DNA from: Streptomyces griseoincarnatus
Lineage (GTDB): Bacteria > Actinomycetota > Actinomycetes > Streptomycetales > Streptomycetaceae
Direction: 5' to 3'
NCBI GenBank assembly: GCA_014649575.1
Contig: BMTH01000010.1
Span: 216,361-280,360 of the forward strand
DNA length: 64,000 nucleotides
The translations under genes were made by a program, and so were the position numbers. This document shows positions 8,344-18,219 of the stretch, piece after piece (the stretch's first letter is position 1; each line of letters starts with the position of its first letter). The notes beneath the pieces are model-generated. The model did no database searches and had not been told where the DNA came from. It was given only the letters and a program-made list of their open reading frames with translations.

Positions 8344-9717
8344 ATGAGCAGAGCCGAACTGCCGTCCCGCAGAACCCTTCTGGCCGCGGCGGTCGTCGCC
8401 GCCGTCGCCGGAAGCGCGGCGACGGCGTCCGCCGCCGTCCCGACCGCCGGCGCCACCCGGCCCGCGGCGCCCGGGCGGGCCGCCGCCCGCACCGTCGACA
8501 ACCGCGCCTGGACCACGTACCCCGACTGGCGTTCCGGCACCGCCGCCGGCACCCGAGCCGTCGCCGGTCTCCGCCCCGGCCTGGTGATCGCCGAGGCGGT
8601 CGGCACCACGGACTACACCGACCCGCACACCGGCCGCACGGCCGCCTGGGAGCACGCGACCTGGACCTCTCCCGTCCACCGGCTCGCGGTCCCCTCCACC
8701 GAGGCGATCGCCTCCTGGAACGCGCACACCCCCGAGGGCACCTGGATCCAGGTCGAACTGAAGGGCACGTACTCCGACGGCACGGACACCCCCTGGTACG
8801 TGATGGGCCGCTGGGCGGCCGGCGACGCCGACATCCGGCGCACCTCCGTGGACGACCAGGAGGACGGGAAGAGCAGCGTGTGGACGGACACGCTCGCCGT
8901 CGACGACGCGGCCTCGGGGCTGCGCGTCGCCTCCGTCCGGCTGCGCCTCACCCTGTACCGCCGCCCCGGCACCCGCCTCACCCCGACCGTGTGGCGCCTC
9001 GGCGTGATGGGCTCCGACGTCCCCGACCGGTTCACCGTTCCCGCGTCGACGCCCGGGCTCGCCAAGGAACTCCTCGTCCCGCGCTACTCGCAGGAGATCC
9101 ACAAGGGCCAGTACCCGGAGTACGACAACGGCGGCGAGGCCTGGTGCAGCCCCACCTCCTCGCAGATGATCATCGAGTACTGGGGCGGCCGGCTCACCCA
9201 GGAGCAGCTCTCCTGGGTCGACCCGGCGTACGCCGACCCGCAGGTCTGCCACGCGGCCCGTCACACCTACGACCACCAGTACGCCGGGTGCGGCAACTGG
9301 CCGTTCAACGCGGCCTACGCGGCCACCTTCCCCGGCCTCCAGGGCGTGGTCACCCGGCTGCGGTCGCTGACCGACCTGGAGACGCTGATCGCGGCGGGCA
9401 TCCCGGCCATCACCTCGCAGTCGTTCCTGAAGGAGGAGCTGACGGGGGCGGGCTACGGCACCTCCGGGCATCTGATGACGGTGATCGGCTTCACCGCCGA
9501 CGGCGACGTGATCGCCAACGACCCCGCCTCGGACGACAACGAGGCCGTGCGCCGGATCTACAAGCGGCGTGAGTGGGAGAACATCTGGCTGCGGACCAAG
9601 CGGTACAACGCCTCCGGGAAGGTCGTCTCCGGCACCGGCGGCGTCTGCTACCTGTACTTCCCGGCCCGCCCGGCCTCCCGCCAGCGCAAGGCGCTCGCGG
9701 CGGTGGGCGTGCGCTGA
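8344..9717 (+). CDS. Secreted C39-family cysteine peptidase
   Basis: 457 aa. The N-terminus SRRTLLAAAVVAAVAGSA followed by ATASA is a twin-arginine-like signal peptide. The central part (about 40-240) is a carbohydrate/jelly-roll-like extension of unknown role. The C-terminal C39 domain (about 245-400) has Cys in GGEAWCSPTSSQM (Cys268), His in GTSGHLMTVIGF (His376) and Asn-Asp in VIANDPAS, the expected catalytic set. Unlike bacteriocin-exporter C39 domains it is not fused to an ABC transporter, so a free exported peptidase is likely. The target is unknown. Confidence 0.85.
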   Translation: MSRAELPSRRTLLAAAVVAAVAGSAATASAAVPTAGATRPAAPGRAAARTVDNRAWTTYPDWRSGTAAGTRAVAGLRPGLVIAEAVGTTDYTDPHTGRTAAWEHATWTSPVHRLAVPSTEAIASWNAHTPEGTWIQVELKGTYSDGTDTPWYVMGRWAAGDADIRRTSVDDQEDGKSSVWTDTLAVDDAASGLRVASVRLRLTLYRRPGTRLTPTVWRLGVMGSDVPDRFTVPASTPGLAKELLVPRYSQEIHKGQYPEYDNGGEAWCSPTSSQMIIEYWGGRLTQEQLSWVDPAYADPQVCHAARHTYDHQYAGCGNWPFNAAYAATFPGLQGVVTRLRSLTDLETLIAAGIPAITSQSFLKEELTGAGYGTSGHLMTVIGFTADGDVIANDPASDDNEAVRRIYKRREWENIWLRTKRYNASGKVVSGTGGVCYLYFPARPASRQRKALAAVGVR

Positions 9718-9726
9718 GCCGGCGTG

Positions 9727-9762
9727 CGCGGCGGGCCCCGGCCGCCACCGGGGCCCGCCGCG
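9727..9762 (+). terminator. Strong hairpin after the C39 peptidase
   Basis: CGCGGCGGGCCCCGG (9727-9741) pairs perfectly over 15 bp with CCGGGGCCCGCCGCG (9748-9762), loop of 6. It lies right after the stop at 9717. Confidence 0.85.
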
Positions 9763-9859
9763 TGTGAGCAACCTCTCGGCGGCGTCCGCCGTTTCCGGTG
9801 GCAAGGTGGACGGCATCGCTTGGGGGGATCCACGCACCACCGGAGACCAGGTAGAAGTC

Positions 9860-10000
9860 ATGAGCGCCAACGCAGCCACCGTCACCCGTGCCCGTACCGG
9901 CGGACCCCGTGAGGACGGTCCGAAGATCGTCGAGCACGTCCTGGGCTGGACCCTCGTCGTGGTGCTCGCGATGCTGGTGACGCAGCTGGGACTGCTGTAG
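9860..10000 (+). CDS. SCO1431-family small membrane protein
   Basis: 46 aa. The sequence MSANAATVTRARTGG leads to a single C-terminal membrane helix VEHVLGWTLVVVLAMLVTQL. This matches, from memory, the short SCO1431-type membrane protein conserved in Streptomyces. The ATG at 9860 is chosen because the frame upstream has no matching protein character. Function is unknown. Confidence 0.72.
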   Translation: MSANAATVTRARTGGPREDGPKIVEHVLGWTLVVVLAMLVTQLGLL

Positions 10001-10092
10001 CCCCGGGGGACGAGCGGCCCTGCCGCGGCGCGGGCCGACCTGCCATACTCCTGCGGGACCGCCCCGCCCCCCGCAGGAGACCTGGGCCGACA

Positions 10093-10749
10093 TTGAACAT
10101 CAGCCAGCAGTCCGCCGTGCCCTCCCCGACCCGCGGCACCCGGCGGGCGTCGGCCCGTCGCGCCGAACTGATCGCCATCGGACGCCGCCTGTTCGCCGAC
10201 CGGCCCTACGACGCGCTGTCGATGGACGACATCGCACGCCAGGCGCGGGTCGCCAAGGGACTGATCTACTACTACTTCCACTCCAAGCGCGGCTACTACC
10301 TGGCCATCATCGAGGACTCGGTGACCGGTCTGGTCACGATGGCGGCGAGCGGCGACGAACTGCCGCCCGTGGAGCGGGTGCAGCGCACCATCGACAGCTA
10401 TCTGCGGTACGCGGAGCACAACCAGGCCGCCTACCGCGCGATCGTGAGCGGCGGCGTCGGCTTCGACGCCGAGGTGCACGCCATCCGCGACGGGGTGCGC
10501 GAGGCGATCGTCGCCACCATCGCCGAGGGCGCCTACGGCCGCTCCGACATCGCCCCCGTGGCCCGGATGGCGTTGCTGGCCTGGGTGTGCAGCGTGGAGG
10601 GCGCGGTGCTGGCCTGGATCGACCGCCCCGACCTGTCCCGCGAGACCATGTGCGAGCTGCTGGTGAAGACGCTCGGCGGGGCGATGCGCGCCATCGAGGA
10701 ACTGGACCCCAGCCACCCGGCCCCGGAGCCCGCGCGCCGCGACGGCTGA
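10093..10749 (+). CDS. TetR/AcrR-family transcriptional regulator
   Basis: 218 aa from a TTG start (10093). The N-terminal helix-turn-helix is clear: LIAIGRRLFADRPYDALSMDDIARQARVAKGLIYYYFHSKRGYYLAII (about residues 26-73). The C-terminal ligand-binding part is helical and not informative. The only nearby genes are a small membrane protein and a convergent chitinase, so its targets cannot be guessed. TetR regulators often repress their own promoter. Confidence 0.9.
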   Translation: MNISQQSAVPSPTRGTRRASARRAELIAIGRRLFADRPYDALSMDDIARQARVAKGLIYYYFHSKRGYYLAIIEDSVTGLVTMAASGDELPPVERVQRTIDSYLRYAEHNQAAYRAIVSGGVGFDAEVHAIRDGVREAIVATIAEGAYGRSDIAPVARMALLAWVCSVEGAVLAWIDRPDLSRETMCELLVKTLGGAMRAIEELDPSHPAPEPARRDG

Positions 10750-10775
10750 CGCGGGGGCGGTCCGCCGGGGGGACA

Positions 10776-10817
10776 CGCGCGGGGCGGGAGTCCCCCCGTG
10801 GAACCCCGCCCCGCGCG
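10776..10817. terminator. Bidirectional hairpin between tetR-type and chitinase genes
   Basis: CGCGCGGGGCGGG (10776-10788) pairs perfectly with CCCGCCCCGCGCG (10805-10817), 13 bp with a 16-base loop, between convergent genes. Confidence 0.8.
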
Positions 10818-10834
10818 CGTCCGGCGTTCGCCGG

Positions 10835-12073
<1,239 letters not shown>

Positions 12074-12147
12074 CCGGTGTCTCCTCGTGGGGGAGGGGAG
12101 AGCTGCGTTGTTCGGCATGAACGCGGTGACTTGGAGGTTGGAGCGAA

Positions 12148-12188
12148 ACCCTAGGAGGACTAGACCAGTTGGTCAATGGTGCGGACCA
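12148..12188 (-). promoter_or_regulatory. Chitinase promoter with two 12-bp DasR-type direct repeats
   Basis: On the minus strand TTGACC (12176-12171) and TAGGGT (12153-12148) are separated by 17 bases, a good -35/-10 pair. Two copies of a 12-mer related to TGGTCTAGACCA flank it: TGGTCCGCACCA (12188-12177) upstream of the -35 and TGGTCTAGTCCT (12167-12156) inside the spacer, 21 bp apart centre to centre. This is the known layout of Streptomyces chitinase promoters. The predicted start gives a leader of about 68 bases. Confidence 0.85.
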
Positions 12189-12408
12189 ATGTGATCGCGG
12201 GGAGGACGCCGTAAGGTGTCGCGAAGTAAGCGGTCGTTAACTGGTGACGGGATGCCGCCGATCGGGCATACTCACAGCGCACAGCCGCTGGTCAGCAGCT
12301 TCCGAGACCCGGGAGTGCGAGCATCGGCCCGGTACCGGAACGACCCCGGCGGAGCCGCCTCCACCCAAGGCGCACGCCGTGTGCCCCAACAGGGAGGAGA
12401 GCGACGCC

Positions 12409-13581
12409 ATGCCCGACCGCGCCCCGCAGCCGGTGGACCGGCTACTGCCCACGGACGAGGCCCGGGACCTGCTCACGCTCGTCCGCGACATCGCGCAGCG
12501 CGAGGTCGCCCCCAGGGCCGCCGAGGAGGAGGAAGCCGGCCGCTTCCCGCGCGAGCTGTTCACCCTGTTGTCCGAGTCCGGCCTGCTCGGCCTGCCCTAC
12601 GACTCCGAGTACGGCGGCGGCGACCAGCCCTACGAGGTCTACCTCCAGGTCCTGGAGGAGCTCGCCCGCGCCCGCCTCACCGTCGCCCTCGGCGTCAGCG
12701 TGCACACCCTCGCGACCTACCCGCTCGCCGCCTACGGCACCAAGGAGCAGCACGCGGAGCACCTGCCCGCCATGCTCGGCGGCGGACTGCTCGGCGGCTA
12801 CTGCCTCTCCGAGCCCTCCTCCGGCTCCGACGCCGCTTCCTTGCGCACCCGCGCGGTCCGCGACGGCGACGACTGGGTCATCGACGGCACCAAGGCGTGG
12901 ATCACCCACGGCGGCGTCGCCGACTTCTACACGGTCATGGCGCGCACCGGCGGCGAGGGGGCGCGCGGCATCAGCGCGTTCCTGGTGCCCTCGGGCGCCG
13001 AGGGGCTCGGCGCCGCCGCACCGGAGAAGAAGATGGGCATGAAGGGCTCGCCCACCGCCCAGGTCCACTTCGACGGCGTCCGGGTGCCGGACGCGCGCCG
13101 CATCGGCGAGGAGGGGCAGGGGTTCGCCATCGCCCTGTCCGCGCTCGACGGCGGCCGGCTCGGCATCGCCGCGTGTGCCATCGGTGTGGCCCAGGCGGCG
13201 CTCGACGAGGCCGTCGGCTACGCCACCGAGCGGCGCCAGTTCGGCAGGCCGATCGCCGACTTCCAGGGGCTGCGCTTCATGCTCGCCGACATGGCCACCC
13301 AGATCGAGGCGGGACGCGCTCTCTACCTGACGGCGGCCCGGCTGCGCGACGCGGGCCGGCCGTTCGGACGGCAGGCCGCCATGGCGAAGCTGCACTGCAC
13401 CGACACCGCGATGCGGGTCACCACCGACGCCGTGCAGATCCTCGGCGGCTACGGCTACACCGCCGACTTCCCCGCCGAGCGCTACATGCGCGAGGCGAAG
13501 GTGCTGCAGATCGTCGAGGGCACCAACCAGATCCAGCGCATGGTCATCGCCCGCCACCTCGCAGGGCCGGAGACACGCTGA
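12409..13581 (+). CDS. Acyl-CoA dehydrogenase
   Basis: 390 aa from the ATG at 12409 behind AGGGAGGAG (12390-12398). It is an FAD enzyme that makes the alpha,beta-double bond of acyl-CoA. Features are YCLSEPSSGSDAASLRTRA (FAD-binding loop), RRQFGRPIADFQGLRFMLAD and the C-terminal QIVEGTNQIQRMVIARHLAG, where the glutamate of VEGT is the usual catalytic base in short-chain members. Length and motifs suggest a short/branched-chain type. Its 3' end overlaps a convergent small gene by 38 bases. No beta-oxidation partner is adjacent. Confidence 0.92.
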   Translation: MPDRAPQPVDRLLPTDEARDLLTLVRDIAQREVAPRAAEEEEAGRFPRELFTLLSESGLLGLPYDSEYGGGDQPYEVYLQVLEELARARLTVALGVSVHTLATYPLAAYGTKEQHAEHLPAMLGGGLLGGYCLSEPSSGSDAASLRTRAVRDGDDWVIDGTKAWITHGGVADFYTVMARTGGEGARGISAFLVPSGAEGLGAAAPEKKMGMKGSPTAQVHFDGVRVPDARRIGEEGQGFAIALSALDGGRLGIAACAIGVAQAALDEAVGYATERRQFGRPIADFQGLRFMLADMATQIEAGRALYLTAARLRDAGRPFGRQAAMAKLHCTDTAMRVTTDAVQILGGYGYTADFPAERYMREAKVLQIVEGTNQIQRMVIARHLAGPETR

Positions 13582-13798
13582 ACCGGCCGAAACCCCGCCA
13601 GGGCTCGGCCAGCCGCGCCCACTCCGGGTCGTGCCGCCCCGGCACGGTGCGGCCCCGGTCCGTCCACGTCCGCATCATCTCGCGGTAGATCGGCGGGTCC
13701 GGGAGCTGCGGCGGCGGGACGGTCACGGCCGCCTCGACGGGCGGCGGCACGAACACGTGGCGCTGACGCCCGGTCGTCGAGTACGTGGGGGTCGTCAT
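13544..13798 (-). CDS. Small conserved Streptomyces protein of unknown function
   Basis: 84 aa, proline-rich, beginning MTTPTYSTTGRQRHVFVPPP and containing IYREMMRTWTDRGRTVPGRHDPEWARLA. I recall close relatives at the same position in other Streptomyces, which is why it is kept although it overlaps the acyl-CoA dehydrogenase 3' end. No domain, signal peptide or membrane segment is visible and the ribosome-binding site is weak. Confidence 0.6.
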   Translation of the reverse strand: MTTPTYSTTGRQRHVFVPPPVEAAVTVPPPQLPDPPIYREMMRTWTDRGRTVPGRHDPEWARLAEPWRGFGRFSVSPALRGGGR

Positions 13799-13920
13799 GC
13801 CCGGCCAACGCGCGAACGGGCGGCCGGGTCACCGCCGTGCCGAATAGAGCGTGCGTTCAGCGGTGCCCCGTGCGGCGGACACCGGCGGGCGGGTGCCGAA
13901 GGGACGGGGCGGTGGACGGC

Positions 13921-13946
13921 GAGGGTGGCGGCGCTCCGCCACCCTC
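13921..13946 (-). terminator. Hairpin terminator after the CxxC conserved gene
   Basis: GAGGGTGGCGG (13921-13931) pairs perfectly with CCGCCACCCTC (13936-13946), 11 bp with a 4-base loop, 14 bases beyond the stop of the minus-strand gene. Confidence 0.8.
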
Positions 13947-13960
13947 GGGCCGGCCCGCTC

Positions 13961-14395
13961 TCAGGCGGCGTCGCGCCGCATCACCGGGAACCGGATCGGA
14001 CGCGAACCCGGTCCGCCGACGTGCGAGAAGGGCTGGGTCCGCCAGTCGAGCCCCTGGGGGAGCGTCAGCAGCAGCGCCGTGTCCTGCTCCTGGGGCGTGA
14101 CGGTCTCGTCCGCGGGCCGGGCCTCGGACGCCCGGCGGCCCGTGCCGGGGCAGACCGTGAGCCCGAACGGGTTCCACGGCGAGGCGCACAGGGCGTGCTC
14201 CGGCAGGACCTCCTCGTCCGCCAGGAGGGCGATGGGCTGCGAGCAGTCCGGGCACACGACCCGGAACATCTCGAAGGTGTCGTACGCGTCGACGTCGTCG
14301 TCCGGGGTTCCGGGTTCGACGTACTCCGGCTCGGGCGCGACGACGGGCTGCTGCCGCTTGGACGTGGTACGACCAGGGCGCTTAAGACTCTGCAT
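13961..14395 (-). CDS. Conserved unknown with CPDC motif
   Basis: 144 aa. After a basic N-terminus and an acidic PDDDVDAYDTFEMFRV stretch there is a half zinc-ribbon-like motif VVCPDCSQPIALLADEE with further Cys residues at HALCASPW and TVCPGTG, so metal binding is possible. The remainder has no recognisable domain. It is transcribed divergently from the Lrp gene and ends at a clear hairpin. Function unknown; it appears to be a Streptomyces-specific family. Confidence 0.7.
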   Translation of the reverse strand: MQSLKRPGRTTSKRQQPVVAPEPEYVEPGTPDDDVDAYDTFEMFRVVCPDCSQPIALLADEEVLPEHALCASPWNPFGLTVCPGTGRRASEARPADETVTPQEQDTALLLTLPQGLDWRTQPFSHVGGPGSRPIRFPVMRRDAA

Positions 14396-14609
14396 TGGGT
14401 TCTCCCCCTCGGGCTGGGCCGTTCAGGCACTGCGGCCTCGACCACAGCAAGCACTTCCCGCCACCCCAGGGGGGTAATCACGAGAACATCACGGAGACGG
14501 CGCAAGAGGTGTGGTCTTCGTCACATGTCGCTCGCGGGTGCCGTCCGTGGCCGTCGCGCACGGTCGTTCCGGTATCCGAGGCGATCAAGCGCCCTGTAGG
14601 TTCAGCGCC

Positions 14610-15050
14610 ATGGAGGAGCTGGACCGACAGATCGTGCAGCTGCTCGTCAAGGACGGGCGGATGAGCTACACGGACCTGGGCAAGGCCACGGGCCTGTCCA
14701 CGTCGGCCGTGCACCAGCGGGTGCGACGGCTGGAGCAGCGCGGCGTCATCCGCGGCTACGCGGCGGTGGTCGACCCGGAGGCGGTCGGCCTGCCCATGAC
14801 CGCGTTCATCTCGGTCAAACCGTTCGACCCCAGCGCCCCCGACGACATCGCGGACCGCCTGGCGGGCGTCCCCGAGATCGAGGCGTGCCACAGCGTCGCG
14901 GGCGACGAGAACTACATCCTCAAGGTCCGCGTGGCGACCCCGCACGAACTGGAGGAACTCCTCGCGAGAGTGCGCTCCTTGGCGGGGGTCTCCACCCGCA
15001 CGACGGTGGTCCTGTCGACACCGTACGAGGCGCGGCCTCCGCGCGTCTGA
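14610..15050 (+). CDS. Lrp/AsnC-family transcriptional regulator
   Basis: 146 aa. The N-terminal helix-turn-helix is MEELDRQIVQLLVKDGRMSY with LGKATGLSTSAVHQRVRRLE, followed by the RAM/ligand domain (DENYILKVRVATPHELEELL; TTVVLSTPYEARP). These proteins sense amino acids or related small molecules. The ATG at 14610 is used because TAGGTT at 14597-14602 would place transcription start almost on the ATG, i.e. a leaderless mRNA, and there is no ribosome-binding site. The adjacent amidohydrolase gene may be a target. Confidence 0.9.
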   Translation: MEELDRQIVQLLVKDGRMSYTDLGKATGLSTSAVHQRVRRLEQRGVIRGYAAVVDPEAVGLPMTAFISVKPFDPSAPDDIADRLAGVPEIEACHSVAGDENYILKVRVATPHELEELLARVRSLAGVSTRTTVVLSTPYEARPPRV

Positions 15051-15138
15051 GGGGCGCGCGGTCGCGTGCCGCGCGTCCGGGACACCCCCGACGGGACCTG
15101 CGTGCCGGATCGTGTGCGCGGCGCGCGAGACTAAGGGC

Positions 15139-16743
15139 ATGAGTGAACGTACCGCCCCGCCGCCCACCGTCCTGCTCCGCCGTGGAGAGGTGCACAGCCC
15201 CGCCGACCCCTTCGCCACCGCGATGGTCGTCGAGCGCGGCCAGGTCGCCTGGGTGGGTTCCGAGGGCGCGGCCGACGCCTTCGCGGACGGTGCCGACGAG
15301 GTGGTCGACCTCGACGGGGCGCTGGTCACCCCGGCGTTCACCGACGCGCACGTCCACACCACCGCCACCGGCCTCGCCCTCACCGGCCTGGACCTGTCCG
15401 CCGCCGCCTCCCTGGAGGACGCCCTCGCCCGGGTACGGGAGTTCGCCGCCGCCCGCCCCGACGACCGGGTGCTCCTCGGGCACGGCTGGGACGCCGCCCG
15501 CTGGCCCGGCGGCCGGCCCCCGACGCGCGCGGAGCTCGACGAGGCCACGTCAGGGCGCCCGCTCTACCTCAGCCGCATCGACGTGCACTCCGCCGTCGTC
15601 TCCACCGCGCTGCTCGACCTCGTCGCGGGCGGCGTGACCCGCGAGGACCGCCCCCTCACCGGCGACGGCCACCACGCGGTGCGCGCCGCCGCCCTGGGCG
15701 CCGTCACCCCCGCCCAGCGCACCGCCGCCCAGCGCGCCGCACTCGCCCACGCGGCGTCCCTCGGCATCGGCACCGTGCACGAGTGCGGCGGCCCCGAGAT
15801 CTCCTCCGAGGACGACTTCACCGGCCTGCTGCGCCTCGCCCGCGAGGAGCCCGGCCCCCGGGTCGTCGGCTACTGGGCCGAGCAGGACGTCGCCAAGGCC
15901 CGCGAGCTGGGCGCGCTCGGCGCGGCGGGCGACCTCTTCGCCGACGGCGCCCTCGGCTCGCACACCGCCTGCCTGCACGATCCGTACGCCGACGCCGCCC
16001 ACACCGGTACCGCGCACCTCGACGCGGACGCGGTCGCCGCCCATGTCGTCGCCTGCACCGAGGCGGGCCTCCAGGCGGGCTTCCACGCCATCGGCGACGC
16101 CGCCGTGAGCACCGTGGTCGACGGCGTCCGCGCCGCGGCGGACAAGCTCGGTCCCGCCCGCGTGCGCGCCGCCCGGCACCGCGTCGAGCACGCCGAGATG
16201 GTCACCCCGGAGACGATCGCCGCGTTCGCCGAGCTCGGCCTCACGGCCTCCGTCCAGCCCGCCTTCGACGCGCTGTGGGGCGGCGAGGACGGCATGTACG
16301 CCCAGCGCCTCGGCGTGGAGCGTGCCCGCACGCTCAACCCGTTCGCCGCGCTGCTGCGGGCCGGTGTGCCGCTCGCCTTCGGCTCCGACAGCCCGGTCAC
16401 CCCGCTCGACCCCTGGGGCACCGTCCGGGCGGCGGCCTTCCACCGCACTCCCGAGCACCGCGTCTCCGTCCGCGCCGCCTTCACCGCCCACACCCGCGGC
16501 GGCTGGCGGGCGACCGGACGGGACGACGCGGGCGTCCTGGTGCCCGGCGCCCCCGCCGACTACGCCGTCTGGCGCACCGGCGAACTCGTCGTCCAGGCGC
16601 CCGACGACCGGGTGGCCCGCTGGTCCACCGACCCGAGGTCCGGAACCCCCGGCCTGCCCGACCTCACCCCCGGCCGTGACCTGCCCGTCTGCCTCCGCAC
16701 GGTGGTCGGCGGCCGGACGGTCTTCGTACGGCCGGGCGAGTGA
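15139..16743 (+). CDS. YtcJ-type amidohydrolase
   Basis: 534 aa. The metal-binding motif TPAFTDAHVHTTATG (about residues 67-81) and the later GFHAIGDAAVSTVVDGV and AFGSDSPVTPLDPWGTV motifs mark the amidohydrolase_3/YtcJ group of metal-dependent hydrolases. The protein has no signal peptide, so it is cytoplasmic. Substrates in this group are mostly unknown N-acyl or cyclic amides. ATG at 15139 lies 88 bases after the Lrp gene, suggesting a common transcript or regulation by it. Confidence 0.85.
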   Translation: MSERTAPPPTVLLRRGEVHSPADPFATAMVVERGQVAWVGSEGAADAFADGADEVVDLDGALVTPAFTDAHVHTTATGLALTGLDLSAAASLEDALARVREFAAARPDDRVLLGHGWDAARWPGGRPPTRAELDEATSGRPLYLSRIDVHSAVVSTALLDLVAGGVTREDRPLTGDGHHAVRAAALGAVTPAQRTAAQRAALAHAASLGIGTVHECGGPEISSEDDFTGLLRLAREEPGPRVVGYWAEQDVAKARELGALGAAGDLFADGALGSHTACLHDPYADAAHTGTAHLDADAVAAHVVACTEAGLQAGFHAIGDAAVSTVVDGVRAAADKLGPARVRAARHRVEHAEMVTPETIAAFAELGLTASVQPAFDALWGGEDGMYAQRLGVERARTLNPFAALLRAGVPLAFGSDSPVTPLDPWGTVRAAAFHRTPEHRVSVRAAFTAHTRGGWRATGRDDAGVLVPGAPADYAVWRTGELVVQAPDDRVARWSTDPRSGTPGLPDLTPGRDLPVCLRTVVGGRTVFVRPGE

Positions 16744-17282
16744 TCTGCGCGGGCGGCGCGGTGGTCGATCATGCACCGTGCCCCCGTCGCGCGACCTGCG
16801 CATCCTCGCCTCTGACCAGGCATTTGAACCACACTGCGCAGGTCGGACGACTGTTGACAGGCGGCCGCAGAGGGCCGGTAGGTTCGGCCGGGTCCACCAC
16901 CGGACGCCCGACCGGAGACCGTCCGGCCACTCGGGCCGGCGCCGCTGGGTCAGGGACGGTGTGCCGCACCGGGGCACCGTCGCTGGGAGCCAGGCTCAGC
17001 GCGGCGCGGGGCCGAGGGACGTGTCCGCCGGCCGGGGAGGTGCGACCCCGGGTGGGGCCCGGGCGCTCAGTAGACAACGGCTCCAGGTGATCCGCAGCCG
17101 GCGGGTCCCGGGCCGGCCCGAAGGGCGCCGGGCCCCCACCCGCCGTCCGCGCGCACCCGGTGGAAGAAGACGCGCCTACCCGATGATCGGGAAACGACAC
17201 CACCATATGTACGTCCTGTCACGTCACGGCAGGCCGTGCACACTAAGGTGGGATCCTGCGCACAGGACATGAAGGGGCAGCA
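16744..17282 (+). promoter_or_regulatory. Gene-free region with strong promoter and structured leader before ppm1
   Basis: TTGACA at 16854-16859 and TAGGTT at 16879-16884 (19-base spacer) are close to the HrdB consensus. Any transcript would run about 390 bases before the ppm1 start. The region has a hairpin GACGGTG/CACCGTC (16955-16961 with 16975-16981) and other GC-rich inverted repeats but no convincing protein. It may encode a long 5' leader or a separate small RNA. A second possible -10 (TAAGGT) lies near 17244. Confidence 0.45.
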
Positions 17283-18152
17283 GTGAACGACGGCGGCGGG
17301 ACCCTCGCGGCAGGATCCCAGGGGCGGAAATTCGGCCCGCTCGGTACGGCTTTGGTGATCATCCCCACGTACAACGAGGCGGAGAACATCAAGGCGATCG
17401 TCGGACGCGTGCGCAAGGCCGTTCCCGAGGCGCACGTCCTCGTGGCCGACGACAACAGCCCCGACGGCACCGGCAAGCTCGCCGACGAACTGGCCGCCGA
17501 GGACGACCACGTCCAGGTGCTGCACCGCAAGGGCAAGGAGGGCCTCGGCGCCGCCTACCTGGCGGGCTTCCGCTGGGGCATGGAGCACGGCTACGGCGTG
17601 CTGATCGAGATGGACGCCGACGGCTCCCACCAGCCCGAGGAGCTGCCCCGGCTGCTCACCGCCCTCAAGGGCGCCGACCTGGTGCTCGGCTCGCGCTGGG
17701 TGCCCGGCGGCCGGGTGGTCAACTGGCCCAAGTCCCGCGAGTTCATCTCCCGCGGCGGCAGCCTCTACTCGCGCATGGCGCTCGACCTGCCGCTGCGTGA
17801 CATCACCGGCGGCTTCCGCGCGTTCCGCCGCGAGACGCTGGAGGGCCTCGGGCTCGACGAGGTCGCCTCCCAGGGCTACTGCTTCCAGGTCGACCTCGCC
17901 CGCCGCGCGGTGAAGGCCGGCTACCACGTCGTCGAGGTGCCCATCACCTTCGTGGAGCGCGAGCTCGGCGACTCCAAGATGAGCAAGGACATCCTCGTCG
18001 AGGCGCTGTGGAGGGTCACCGCCTGGGGCGTGGGGGAGAGGGTCGGCAAGGTCGTCGGCCGCGCCGACGACAACAAGCCCGGCCGGCCCCGCGCCGGGAA
18101 GGGCGTCCCGGTCAAGGAGACGACGGCGGACGCCGGGCGCTCCGAGCCGTAG
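17283..18152 (+). CDS. ppm1: Polyprenol monophosphomannose synthase
   Basis: 289 aa GT2-family enzyme without the C-terminal membrane domain. It transfers mannose from GDP-mannose to polyprenyl phosphate, giving the donor for protein O-mannosylation and lipoglycans. Motifs are LVIIPTYNEAENI, VLVADDNSPDGTG, and EMDADGSHQPEEL (the DxD metal site), then ITGGFRAFRRE. The GTG start at 17283 has AAGGGG upstream. The corresponding S. coelicolor gene (SCO1423, from memory) is required for glycosylation of phage receptors and of PstS. Confidence 0.92.
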   Translation: MNDGGGTLAAGSQGRKFGPLGTALVIIPTYNEAENIKAIVGRVRKAVPEAHVLVADDNSPDGTGKLADELAAEDDHVQVLHRKGKEGLGAAYLAGFRWGMEHGYGVLIEMDADGSHQPEELPRLLTALKGADLVLGSRWVPGGRVVNWPKSREFISRGGSLYSRMALDLPLRDITGGFRAFRRETLEGLGLDEVASQGYCFQVDLARRAVKAGYHVVEVPITFVERELGDSKMSKDILVEALWRVTAWGVGERVGKVVGRADDNKPGRPRAGKGVPVKETTADAGRSEP

Positions 18153-18219
18153 ACCCGGGCCCCGCGGGGACCCGGGCCCGCTTATCCCGTGCTGAGCCGG
18201 ACCCAGGCACACTGGAAGT

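Noticed and set aside
16740..17206. Open frames on both strands in the ppm1 upstream region
   Set aside because: Neither has a proper ribosome-binding site, typical composition or a recognisable domain; the region looks regulatory.
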